This document shows, piece by piece, positions 18,317-30,100 of a DNA stretch of 64,000 nucleotides. Location: IMG/VR virus record IMGVR_UViG_3300020421_000006, positions 34,449-98,448 of that record. One strand, written 5' to 3'. A model generated the notes under the pieces. It made no database searches, was not told where the DNA came from, and was given only the letters and a program-made list of their open reading frames with translations. The stretch comes from a virus. Positions within the stretch are counted from its first letter, which is position 1, and each line of letters opens with the position of its first letter. Position numbers and translations under genes: made by a program.

Positions 18317-18329
18317 TTAATATCTCATC

Positions 18330-20471
18330 CTACGTTGTTGTAAACGCTGGTGGACCCGAACGTATAATATAGTTAATTGTCAAGAACGGATTCATAATAC
18401 CAACTAATGACCCTAACGTAAAGTCTGTACTTGGTTTCTTAATACCGCCCGATTGTTGTAAGTACTGTGCTTGTCCTGGAGCAGTAGGTCCTAAACCTGT
18501 TGTACCTGGACTGTTAATAGCACTATCAACTCTAACAGCCGAATACTGTATTCCATTTGCTGTCATATCGTGTTCGTGGTCTGGTAGGTTACCTAATGTT
18601 AACGCTACCGCACTTGCGCCTGCTGCACCTGCAAGTGTTTGAGCTTCTGTACCTTCAACTCTTGCTGGCGATGGTTCACCTCCGCCGTTATCAACAAATC
18701 CACCAACTGCATTTGGTACGTTGATATTGTTGTCCATGTTGTGCCTACCTAGTGCAAATCTACCACGTAAATCTGGTAATCTAAATGTGCCAACACCATT
18801 AAGTGCTGCTGAACCGTTATATGTTGTTCCTATAATGTCAAATAATTCTGGAAACTTAGATCTTTCAACTTCACCACCATCACAGAATAAAAATCCTGTT
18901 GGTGGATTTGTACCTGCATATGGAAGAATACCTCCCAACGGAATTCCTAAGTCACCTACAAATGTATCACGTGTTTCTTTAAGAAGTCCTGTTGCTCCGC
19001 CTGATTCAGCTGAAGCTCTATATACTAGTACAAAGTCGTTTTTGTCTGATTGGTTTGGTGCAGGTTCATCTCTATCTTTAACAATGTTAGCAGTCAATGT
19101 AGTAGCAAATGTCTTAGTTGCACTACCTACTTGTCCGTCAAACTGTATTGCGGGTGAAACAACGTCACCTGTTAGTGCAAAACTTGTAACATTTTTTAAG
19201 TTAGTTGCAGTATTTGCATTACCTGTAATGTTACCGTTAATTGTACCAACAATTTCATCTGCTTGAATTGATTTAGCATAAACTGTTTTCCAACGATTTG
19301 TTAGTTCACCTAAGTCATGTGTATCATTAACTTGAGGTTTTAAAGTTGAAGATGTAATTGTTCCTGTAACATTTGCTGCGCCACCAATTATAATGTTTTT
19401 AGAAAACGCTGCGCCACCTGCTGAAACAATACTACCTGTTGATAAGTTAGTTGTTTCAGATGTACTTGAAATCTTTAGTGCGCCAGTTAAGCCAATGTTA
19501 CCATCAACATCAAGTGCTTCATCTGGTGCTGCAATATTAATACCAACTTTGTTATCAAGCACTCTAAGTACTGTAGTTGGAATACCGTTTCTGTTAACTT
19601 GTAAATCTACTGAACTACCTGCTGATGAATTATAAAGTTTCGCAGCAGTCGCTGATGTTGTTACTTGGAAGTTTCCGTCAACACCAATTGTTAAACCTGC
19701 GTTGTTTCTTACATTAAGTCCTTGGTCAGTTGTGTTAACAATATCACTTCTTAAAAACTTACCTGCTGATACTTCAACTCCACCAACGTTAAGTGCATCT
19801 GCATTTTTAGCAGTACCAATAAGTTTAGGTAGTTCGCCTCCTAAAAATATAGAAGCAAATTCTGTTTTCTCAGTATCGTTTGCTGGCGTTGCAACATTAA
19901 GTCCTGCTTTGACTGTTGCAAATCCTTTAATATTAACTTTAGGTGTAAATGTGTCTTTGGAAACAATTGCAACCGGTTGGTCTGCAATATATAAAATTAA
20001 AATACTTTTTGTTTGGTTGTCTGAGTCAGCAATGTTTTCTACTGCTGGTCCATAACGTAAACCGTCAATTGAACTTTCTGCTGGTCCAACTAGTAACCAT
20101 CTTGTACCTGTGTAAATTCTTAACTGTTGGTTTGTAGTATCAACCCAAAGTTCACCAACTTTAGAATTTTCAACACTAGGTTCTGTAACACTCTTTTGAA
20201 TGTTTGATGCTGCTTTCCATGCTGTGTTGTCAAACAACTGTAGCACACCATTTTGTGTGTCATACCAAAGTTGTCCTTCAACTGGATTTACAGGTGCATT
20301 TGCACTTGCAAAGTTTTCTAATACAGATAAAAAGTTTTCAGCAATAATTTGTCCGTATCCAGTAACGTTACGTCCTGGAAATGTTAAACTTGTATCTTGG
20401 CTTGATGTATTATCAAAGACTGTGATCGGAGTTTTGTTTTCGCTATCTGTAAAATTTACAATATATGGCAT
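18330..20471 (-). CDS. Tail-fibre-like protein 1 of 4, with phage tail collar domain
   Basis: This 713-residue protein is the most divergent member in its N-terminal module (FTDSENKTPITVFDN, LTFPGRNVTGYGQI, ENFLSVLENFAS, GQLWYD). Near residues 505-570 it has a phage tail collar domain: GGILPYAGTNPPTGFLFCDG, then a fibre turn and TFRLPDLRGRFALG. This domain occurs in T4 gp12-type and related fibres. Downstream are His-rich segments (LPDHEHDM) and a FLTINYIIRSG end, typical of collar-containing fibres. It is first of the fibre array, only 3 nt after the 233-codon gene. It could be the short-fibre (gp12-like) counterpart; that equivalence is inferred. Confidence 0.78.
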   Translation of the reverse strand: MPYIVNFTDSENKTPITVFDNTSSQDTSLTFPGRNVTGYGQIIAENFLSVLENFASANAPVNPVEGQLWYDTQNGVLQLFDNTAWKAASNIQKSVTEPSVENSKVGELWVDTTNQQLRIYTGTRWLLVGPAESSIDGLRYGPAVENIADSDNQTKSILILYIADQPVAIVSKDTFTPKVNIKGFATVKAGLNVATPANDTEKTEFASIFLGGELPKLIGTAKNADALNVGGVEVSAGKFLRSDIVNTTDQGLNVRNNAGLTIGVDGNFQVTTSATAAKLYNSSAGSSVDLQVNRNGIPTTVLRVLDNKVGINIAAPDEALDVDGNIGLTGALKISSTSETTNLSTGSIVSAGGAAFSKNIIIGGAANVTGTITSSTLKPQVNDTHDLGELTNRWKTVYAKSIQADEIVGTINGNITGNANTATNLKNVTSFALTGDVVSPAIQFDGQVGSATKTFATTLTANIVKDRDEPAPNQSDKNDFVLVYRASAESGGATGLLKETRDTFVGDLGIPLGGILPYAGTNPPTGFLFCDGGEVERSKFPELFDIIGTTYNGSAALNGVGTFRLPDLRGRFALGRHNMDNNINVPNAVGGFVDNGGGEPSPARVEGTEAQTLAGAAGASAVALTLGNLPDHEHDMTANGIQYSAVRVDSAINSPGTTGLGPTAPGQAQYLQQSGGIKKPSTDFTLGSLVGIMNPFLTINYIIRSGPPAFTTT

Positions 20472-20474
20472 TTA

Positions 20475-21116
20475 TTAAACCTCCGTAAAGCCTGTTAAAC
20501 TCTGTACTCTGATTGTATAATCAACTTGCAAGAGTCTGTTCAAAGACTTTTGTACAGGGTGGAAAACCACGTGTGTTAAAAGTTTGCCTGTTCCGTTAGG
20601 ATTATACCATTTAAGTCCAAGCTCGTCGAAAACAAAGTTACTGTCCATATTAACACTATTATCAAATGCTTGTTGATCATCTGGCTCACCATAATCAAGT
20701 GTACATGTAATTACAATGTCACTGTATGTTGCTCCACTAATATGTCTAACTTCCATTTTGTTACGCACTGGATCAGCGTTTGCAATAGAGCTTTGATCAA
20801 TAACTTTAGTGTATGTTTGATTGTAAAGACTGGAGTTTGACCCAACTGTGTTAGGTGTCAAATATGTAATTAATCCTGTAGGGTCAACTGTGGTACCACC
20901 GCTACCAAACGCCATTTCGTAGACTGTACCTTCCCCTTGATTTGAAAGACTGTTAACTATTGCAACACTCATATTTTCATAGTGTATTGCATTGCGTTTA
21001 TCCTGATAAACTTCTCCAGTTTCAGGATCAAAAATCTTAATATGCCCTTCAAAATGGAACCCGCCGGTTTCATTCAATCCAGGTGCTTTTGGCGTTTTGT
21101 TTTCTTTGTTTGACAT
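20475..21116 (-). CDS. Structural protein between the giant tail protein and the fibres
   Basis: The start is placed at the ATG at 21116 (MSNKENKTP), which has GGAAG 8 nt upstream. Longer frames reach ATG 21137 and 21176. A late-promoter-like box at 21142-21149 would start RNA near 21136, downstream of those alternatives. The product (about 213 residues) has a beta-rich pattern: HFEGHIKIFDPETGEV, MAFGSGGTTVD, VFDELGLKWYNPNG and VDYTIRVQSLTG. I cannot assign it to a T4 gene. Its position suggests a baseplate or fibre-attachment component. It is followed after 3 nt by the collar-domain fibre. Confidence 0.6.
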   Translation of the reverse strand: MSNKENKTPKAPGLNETGGFHFEGHIKIFDPETGEVYQDKRNAIHYENMSVAIVNSLSNQGEGTVYEMAFGSGGTTVDPTGLITYLTPNTVGSNSSLYNQTYTKVIDQSSIANADPVRNKMEVRHISGATYSDIVITCTLDYGEPDDQQAFDNSVNMDSNFVFDELGLKWYNPNGTGKLLTHVVFHPVQKSLNRLLQVDYTIRVQSLTGFTEV

Positions 21117-21141
21117 ATTTTTATCTTCCAGTTTCATAGTG

Positions 21142-21149
21142 TATTTATT
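21142..21149 (-). promoter_or_regulatory. Late-promoter-like box (AATAAATA)
   Basis: The minus strand reads AATAAATA followed by CAC, overlapping the stop codon of the giant gene (TAA at 21147-21145). It would give the 21116 gene and the fibre genes their own late transcript. Its position decides the start choice for the downstream gene. Confidence 0.55.
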
Positions 21150-24100
21150 CAGGTAACTTCGATGTATTGGCAGCAATGAACTGACTAATTGGAGTGCTGT
21201 TTTTAAGCAGCGTAACGCCTGATGTAGCAGTATTTTGGCCTCTATCGTACCATACTTGTCCTTGTTGTTTTATAATACTAATTCGTGTACCTGCCGGAGG
21301 TACATTTGTTAGTCTAATATATGCTGACGACCCGTCAACACTAAATTCAGCTTCAACCTTCTCATCGCCTGCTGGGCTAGTTGAACCTTTAGTTTCGTTG
21401 TATTGATCAATATATGTTTTGCGTAGTCTTTTACCGCCAACAAATACTTCAATTGAGTCACATCTTCCATAAATTGCTGGAATTGTTCCTTCATACCAAT
21501 CACTAACAGTACTTAGCTTAGGAACAAAAGGTAGTGGTCCAATGAGTTGACTGCTACCATCACTAACAAAATCTGTTCTTGATTGGGTATCTTTATATGG
21601 AATTGTTTGGTCTGTACTCAAATCAACTACATATGATCCTACAGGATTCAGTGTTTTAATTGCTGTACCCTGTGTACCTCTTCTCAAGTTGCTTAGTACA
21701 TTACCATTCTTGTTCATGTACTCAATTTTCTCACCATCTATTTCAATAATACCTGGTATATTTTTGCCTGCAACAGGGTTAAACAATGTAGAAGCATCTG
21801 CAAGTGTAATACTTTCATCATAGTAAGTTAATTCTTTTGCCAATACTAAATTATCAGTAATTGCATATCTAGTGTAACGATTGATGTTTAACATATCTTT
21901 ACTAACTTGATATGCACTTGGTAATGCAAATACATTAGACCCAAACGCTACAATTTCAAAACTATCTGTATCTTTATTAGAACCTTCAATATATACAGCA
22001 CCTCGTTCAACATCTAAGCGATAATCAACATCTTGTATAAGTTTAGTTTTGTTTCTGTAAACCCATACATAACTTACACCCAATGGTTTAAATGCAATAG
22101 GATAAAATGCTTTACCACCTGTATACTGATCACTAACAATTTCCATTGAAGGATATTCACTAAACCAAGTTACATCAATTGTATCACCTAGTGTTAATGC
22201 TGTCGAATCATTAATAACAATGTTGTTACCTACCACAGAGTACTCTGCATTTAGGTTATTTTCAATTTTAATAACATCTCCGACCGTCAAATTTTCCGCA
22301 GTAACCTCAAGCTCTTTAGTTGTACCATTATAAACATAGTCTGTAATAAATGTTTTTAGCTCGTTGTTAATATAAACTTTAATGTTGTTTGGAACAATAG
22401 AACCTGCTGATGCAATAGGATCAACACCTAGTACATATTTTTTAGTTACTCCATCGTAAACATTGTAAACTGTGTCAACACTTTTTAGTTTTTTGTTGTT
22501 TACTTCAACAATAGTTGATGCTAATGCACTTTCTCTAGATAACTGAACAAATGTATCTAGGTCATAACTCTTAGTGCTACCATCATATGTAAATTCTTGT
22601 TGGTTAACTCTAATTAAAGATTGCAATGAACTATCAACGTCTGCTGCTGCGCCAAATGCAACAATTCTAATCACTGCTAATCTATCAGGCTTTGTACCAA
22701 ACTGTACAAGTGTTCTGTTTGGCGTGTCAGGTAATAAGTCTGTGCTGTCAATAAATCCTGTATCAGATTGTACACCGTTGACTGATACAAAAATATTTGA
22801 AGTATCAATGTAGTTTGCGTTAGTTAAGAATAATGTTGTGTCACCGTCTGCAATAAACTCTTGGTAATCAAGTATTGACACACCGCCTAATCCTATTGAA
22901 ACTATTTCAATTTTAGAATTTTCTGCTGGAACACTTGCAAATTCAATTGTACTATTTGTAATGTTAACAGTATAAGTTGCTGGTGCAGATTTTATTCCGT
23001 CAATATAAACAATTACTGATTTGTTTTCAATAATTTTTTGTCCTATTGGATATACTAATGTTGATCCGTCACCGATTCTAACATTAGATTTAACTGTTGC
23101 ACCCGCTGCATCTTTGTTTGAGTGGAATACTTTAATACTTAAACTATCTAAAACCTGTCCAGGAATGTTTTCTTCTGTTGCAGGAACTTGATCTGGACTA
23201 GTATATTCACCACCGTCTATTGAAATGTCTTCTGCATTTAATCCTGTTGCTGTTGCATAAGCACCTTCCATTGCTGACAATGTTCCACCTGATAACTTTG
23301 TATCTAATAAGTTGTTATCATTAATAGTTACAGCACCATCACTCTCTGCAGGACGGAAAATTAAAATATCACCGGGCTGCGTTGACACATAAGCACCAAC
23401 TTCAACAATGTTTGTGCTACCGTCACCAATAAATGTTGGCATCTGTGCATGTGGATTCGTTGAAACTGAGCTATCCCAGTTATCAGTGTAATTAGGATCG
23501 TCAATTCTATGTGTTGGCGGTTCTTCAACCCCTTCTTCAACTTGTAAATTTAAAATATCGTCAGGTACTACTGTGCCTGCACGTTTTAAGTAGATATTAA
23601 GAACTTGTCCATCTACAGGAGTATAAGGAAGTGTTACATTAATTGTGCTTCCGTCTGCAACATAGTAATAATCTGCTGCTGACTCAACACTATCCCAACT
23701 ATCAGTAAACCAAGGTAATGCGTCCCAACCACCTGTAACATCAAATGTGGTACCTTGTACTTGAACACCACCAAAGTCAATACCTGTCATTAGCTGATTC
23801 AGTTCTTTACCTACCATTCCTGATGATGGATTGTAATATTTTTCAATTCTGCTTACACTATCTAAGATTTCATCATTCTTTGCATACGTTATATTAATAA
23901 CTTCGTCTTTTGCTGGTGGAATTTTAAAAGTAATCTTACCTCTAAGTTGTTTATACACATCTGTTTCTAATGTAAACAAAGCAATATCGTATTCATTATT
24001 AAGAACTACTTGACCGTCTTTAATAATTGAAATATTTGACTTATCTCTAGTTGGTGGATAAGTTAAATTAAACACTGCTGTTGAACCTGTAGCAGTAAAC

Positions 24101-27100
24101 GACTCAGTTTGTGTAAAGTTACTATAAATTCCTGTTTTAGAAATTCTATCGAACTTCATATTAACATTTATAGAACGTGTTTTACCATTACCTAACACTG
24201 CAACTGCTCTTGCAACTGATGGCGAAGTACCATTACCACCTACAAGGGAAACAGTTGGTGTTGATGTGTATCCTGAACCGTGTTCTGTTAATTTGATTCC
24301 AGTAACTTTACCGTTTGAAACATATGCAGTTGCTTTAGCACCGCTTCCGCCTCCACCAGTAATTAATACTTTAGGTGCTTCTGTGTAATCTGCGCCTTTA
24401 CCAGCAACACTTATTTCAATAATCTGGTAACCTTTGTTATCGTTCCAGAATTTATAAGGATACGTTGCTAATATATCGTCAGTACTTTCAACAGGAACAA
24501 TTTTTCCTTGTGCTTCTGAATAGTAAGGAGGTAAATCAAAGTCTGAAATAGCAGAATTTGTATTATCTATAGTGTCATACTTACTAATATATTCTCTTAC
24601 TGTTGTACTGTAAGGTTTTACTTCGTTAATATAGTCTAAGTAACTTTCAAGACTGTCATTTTTGTAATTAGTTTTTTGTTTTAGTGTGCCAACATTGTGT
24701 GTTGCATTTAAGAAACTAGATTTAAACGCCCAATCTACATAAGTTTGTTCTTTAAACACATATCTAATTGATGTAAAGAATAAGTTGTTCCACTCAACTG
24801 CATAATTTCCAGTTAAAACATCTTCTTTCAATGCTTGTAAAATAAATCTAAGTTCATTTGAAACTTCTTTATCATAAAAGTCAATATCAAATGAGTCTAC
24901 GTTGTCATATCCAACACCACTTGTTGCTGTATCATATAAGTCTGATGAGAATTGAATAGTTCCTTGGTACCTACCAATCATCTCGTAGTTGTTCATAGAC
25001 TCGGTACTAACATCAGTAGTTTTCTTAAACACTGCCCAGCCACCTGAACCGTATTCTTTGATTCTAATCAAGTCTCCAATTTCAACATTTATAGTTGGTT
25101 CTTCGTATACACTAACTATTTCTTTTACTATTCTTGAAGTAGGACCAAAGTCATTGTCCCACCAGTCAGCATATGACCAATATAACGGTGTGTTATACGC
25201 TTGTGATCTACTTCTGTACCATGATTTTCTTACATCGTCCCAAGCATAAATGCTCCAGAAATTATTTGCAGTAGAATCGTTATTAACAAGCACACTAAAC
25301 TGTCTTGGTTTAGTAGAAATGTATGTGTATAGTTTACCTTTATTAGTAATTGTTACACTGTTAACTCTACCTTGGTTGTCAATTGTAGTAACTGCTTCTG
25401 CACCTGTTCCGTCACCTTCAAATTCAATAGTTGGAGGTATCTTATATCCAAACCCTGCATCTAAAATATCAATAGAGTTGACTTCATTATCAATAATATT
25501 TGCACGTAAGTTACATTGTTTAATTCTAGATGTACCTACTTCAAGTAATTCAATATAGCTATCAACTGTTGTGTCATAAAGGTTTAATAAAGAACTTGGA
25601 ATACTGTCTACTGAATTTAACGTTGTAAAGTTTAATGAATCAGCAAATGCTTCTTTGTGCATGATTGCGTTAACATTTGTAATTAAAGTTCTTAAGATAG
25701 ACTTTCTATCAACAAACATACTTTGTCTTGGTCTGTAACTTATACCATATCGTTGTTTAGCTGGCAAGTTAGGATCAGGTATTCTATTACCTTGTCTATC
25801 GTACCCAATTAAACTATCAATCCATTTATTTTCTAATGATGTAGTTGGTAAACTATCTGCAACACCTTCAGTTAGAAGTTGATACTCGTTGTGTACTTGA
25901 TTTTGATTTTCTTCTTGTGTAAAGTATTCAACATTTAGTACAGCAGAGCTTTCTGCTACTGATGCTTTGTAATTGAATAATAAAAATTTGTCTTTGTCAA
26001 TAAATGCTGCATATGTTTGTCCTAGTGCAGAAGGATCACTAATCAAATTAAACACATCTGCTGCTGAAATAGATCTATCAGTATTACCTTCAGGAACAGT
26101 AACTTTATTTCTTACCCAATAGTAATAATAAACTTCTGTTTGTTCTCCTGTATTAGGATTAAATTCTGCTTTTATACTGTAAGCACTATCATCTGCATAC
26201 AATGGTTGCCCAGATATGCCTAGTGGTAAACCTTCATTAGTATCTGCAACTACTGCCCACTCCGAAGGAAGTAATTTAGACTGTACCCATTCATAAACAT
26301 CAATTGATGCTCCAGGAGCCAATGCTCCCCATGCACCTACTCTATATGAAACTTCGCCTTGCTCATAGTCAAACCATTTAGCTGTTGAAATATCCCACCA
26401 TAGTTTACCTACGTTTTTAGTTTTCCAACAAATAGAATCATCAACAACAGCACCTTCTGCTGTTCCTGTTGTATAAATTGCAGGATCGTATGGAACTTTA
26501 TATGTAAGTTCTCTTTCTGCTTGTGCTAACAGTTTCATTTTAGCAGGATCAAAAATTTCTATGTCAAGAATTTTTATATCATCTTCAGTATCATAAAGTG
26601 AAATACGTTTAAACTTATCAATGTCAACTGTTTGTGGTTGTGAGCCAATAACGTTTAGTGCATTTTGACCTTCAGTTTTTTCAAACAATCTAGCTGTACC
26701 TGTTTTGTCTCCTTCAAATGCAATATCAACTCCGTGAGGTGCAGGAGAAATATAGTTAGGCGATCCAACTACAATAGCGTTTCTTGTAGCATATAAACTG
26801 TAACCAAAAGACTCGTTTAAAGAAAGTGTTTCGTCAATTTTCTCTGATAGGAAGTATCTCTCAGACTTACCTTTTTTCTCAAACACATAAACTGCTCCAG
26901 CAAATCCGTCATAATCTCTAAACGTAGTTCTGTTACTGTCGTATGATGTTTGTGATCCATCAAATCTTGTCTGTAATGTAAACGGAGAATTAGTTGCACC
27001 AATTGCAATTATTTCAGTACCGCTTGAGATTGAAATATCTTGACCAAACATTTCATTTGGATAATCTGAGTAACTTGTTAATTTTTGTTTTAGTCTATAA

Positions 27101-30100
27101 GCAAATTCTGTTGAATCACTATCAAACTTAAACACATAAGCACTACCTTGATTCTGGAAGTTTTTATCTGCTAAAGGACTTGTAACAACTAATGTGTTAC
27201 CTGAATAGTCTAATCCAATAGCATAACCAAACTTGTCACCTGAGCTTATTGCTTCACTTGGATCAAGATCACTTAGGTATGGAAGAGAGTCTGCATTTAT
27301 TTGCTGTAGTAATCTATAAACACCAGCTGCATTCTTTTTGTATATGTAAACTTTACCTGAAGCAACGTCTGTGCTATCGCCTACGTTTACCCAAGGCTCG
27401 CCAGCATCTGGTGCTTCGTTATAACTTCTAATTGTACTATCTGCACCTACTGCACTTGGTCCTAAATTTTGTAATTGATGATAACTGCCTTGATACTTAA
27501 CTGTATCGCCTTGCATATATTCGTAGTTAGGTCTCCACTGACCTTTAAAGTTATTAAAGTATTGTCCGTCACTGTTTGGTGCGCCTACTGCAAGTACTGT
27601 ACCGTCATAGTTCATTGCTAAAGAAGTACCAAAACGATCATCTACTTTAACTAACTCAACAAGTTGTTCGTCATCAAGTATTCCTGCATCAAGTGTTGAA
27701 CCATCATCGTTAGTTGCTATTGACATTGGAAGTGAAGCACCTGTTGTTACTTCGTCCATCTTAACCCAATCGTTTGAGTAAATTGTTAATGAACTTCCGT
27801 CTGCAACATTATCAACTAATGCTTTCCACATATCTCCATTTGAAAATACTATTGAGTCCTTAGGATAAAAAGTAGAATCATCAGCAGCATAAATGCCTCT
27901 ATAATTTTTATTATAGTCTAAGCGCCAACCATCTGTTGTATCATACGTGTAAAGATATACACGACCTTTTGCATCTTGTGAACCAGGTGCTGATACTGAC
28001 ATGTAATAAGGGCCTGTTGATGTTGCTTGGCTAACTGCAATCTTTTCACCAAATCTTTCATTGTCATAAGTTCTAGGACTTACTTGTATGTCGTATAAGT
28101 TCCACTGTTGTGACTGGTACTTGTAAATGAATATTACACCTGTTTCAAAACCACCTGTGTTTGATCCATCGCTTTCTGCATCAATCTTCTGTACTTCAAC
28201 CCATTCATTGCTGTACACATCAATTGTGCTGCCGTCACCGTTAATATTATCAGTTGCTTTATAAAGTCTACCTGCAAATAAAACAATGTCATTAATTAAG
28301 TAGTTTGCATTTACATCAAATGCACCTTGATATCTGCTAGGGATTCCACTTGCTGTTGGAGCACCGACCATCAACCACTGGCTATCTGGGCTAAGTGCTA
28401 ATTCAAGACCAAATGATCCTGTAACATCTGTTGTTAACCATGACGGTGGTTCAAGCAATTGCTTAGACGATAGGCCTGTTGCACCTTGAATATAAATTCC
28501 TACTCTTGCTGCATCAGGTATGCCAACTATAACCTGTTTAAGTGTATCACTGTAAACTGTTTTCTTACCAACACTTGTTGGATCAGTAATACCAAAGTCA
28601 ACAATTTTATTACCTGTAAACTGTTTTTTCTTTTCAACAACTTCCCAGTGTGAGTTTACATTAGAGTCTACAAATAGTTTTGATCCGTCAGTTAGTAGTG
28701 CTACCTTCTCTGGGTCAACAGTGTCGTAAGAACTAAACCGTGCTTCAGTTAGTAACATTGGATAAGCGCCTGTGCTAGGTTCGAATCCTTGATCTGCATC
28801 ATACTTTTCTGTATGCTGTACTGTAACTGTATTAGTTGTTGCTGCTTTTACTTTCCAAAACTGATTTAGTCCTGCTATTGTTTTGATACCAAATATATCA
28901 TCAACTTTTAACAAGTGTGCTTTTTCAAAAGTAAAGATCACTTCGTTATCATCATTACTTTCTAAGTTTGTAATTTTTAAATCGAATACTGTGTTTGCTC
29001 TAAGAACGGTCCATGAAGGTCCATCAAATGTAACCCATATATGATTATTATCTTGTACTGAAGCAATTGCAAGATTTAATATTTCATCTCTGTTTGTAAC
29101 TGTAAAGTCTGTTTGACCTACTGATACATATCCTGCTGTTAATACAGGCTTAGAATCATAACTAGTTGGGTTGATGTCTGTTGTAAACGGGCTTGGACCA
29201 AACTCAAAATTAGTCGAATCAATTCTATAATACCTATCAACTTTATCTTCTGCAGACGCTTCAACTAATACAGGCTGAGGATTTAATTTAAACTTGTCAG
29301 TATCTAATCTAATTTCAATTCTTTCTGACTGATCAACTCCTCCAACTTGTCCTAACTTGAATCCCCACTCTTCATTAAGATCAACAGCGGCATTGCTAGT
29401 ATTATCACCTAGTTTTGTAAACAGTTTAGTAATTGCATTTGGTGTACCTTTCTCTCTGATGAATCCTTGGTACAATTTAAACTGTGTTGTTGGATCTTCA
29501 GATAAATTTTCTAAATATTCTCTGCTTTGGTATCCTACAGTATGCCTTGCAAGATCTCTCTGGCTCTTTCCTAATCCTTCTGATGACACATCAAAATAAT
29601 CTTCCATTTGATTAATTCTATAATCAAAGTTAGGAATAAGTTGTTTCTCAGGTGTTGAGTCTAGTTGTGTCCAGTTAGCGTCATTAAACTCTTCATCACT
29701 AGTATGATTAAATCTTGCGGTATACTTGTATGCTCTGTAAGATACAATGTCTCCTAATTTATAATCATAATAAGGTATCCAAGTATCAAATGATACATTA
29801 TCAAATAAGAAGCCAGGGCTAGTATAATCACCGTCCCAATCTGTTGTTCTAAATCCTTGTGCTTTAATTCTTTCTTGTCTATAACCTGTTGCTTTATCAA
29901 ATATAGTATCATTGAAAACTGTTTTATCATCAAATACAACAACATGTTCTTTTAGAACATAATTTAATTTTAGTAAGTAGATACCTTCAGTTGTGTTTGT
30001 TGTGTTAACTTGAATTTTTTGAAAAGATCTTGATACATTTATAAATTTAGGATCAAGTGCTGAGCCGTCTGCTTTCAACACATTATAATCATAGAAACTA

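Noticed and set aside
28778-28788. GGTTCGAATCC, a perfect tRNA T-arm sequence
   Set aside because: It lies inside the giant protein frame and no acceptor, D-arm or anticodon stem can be formed around it.
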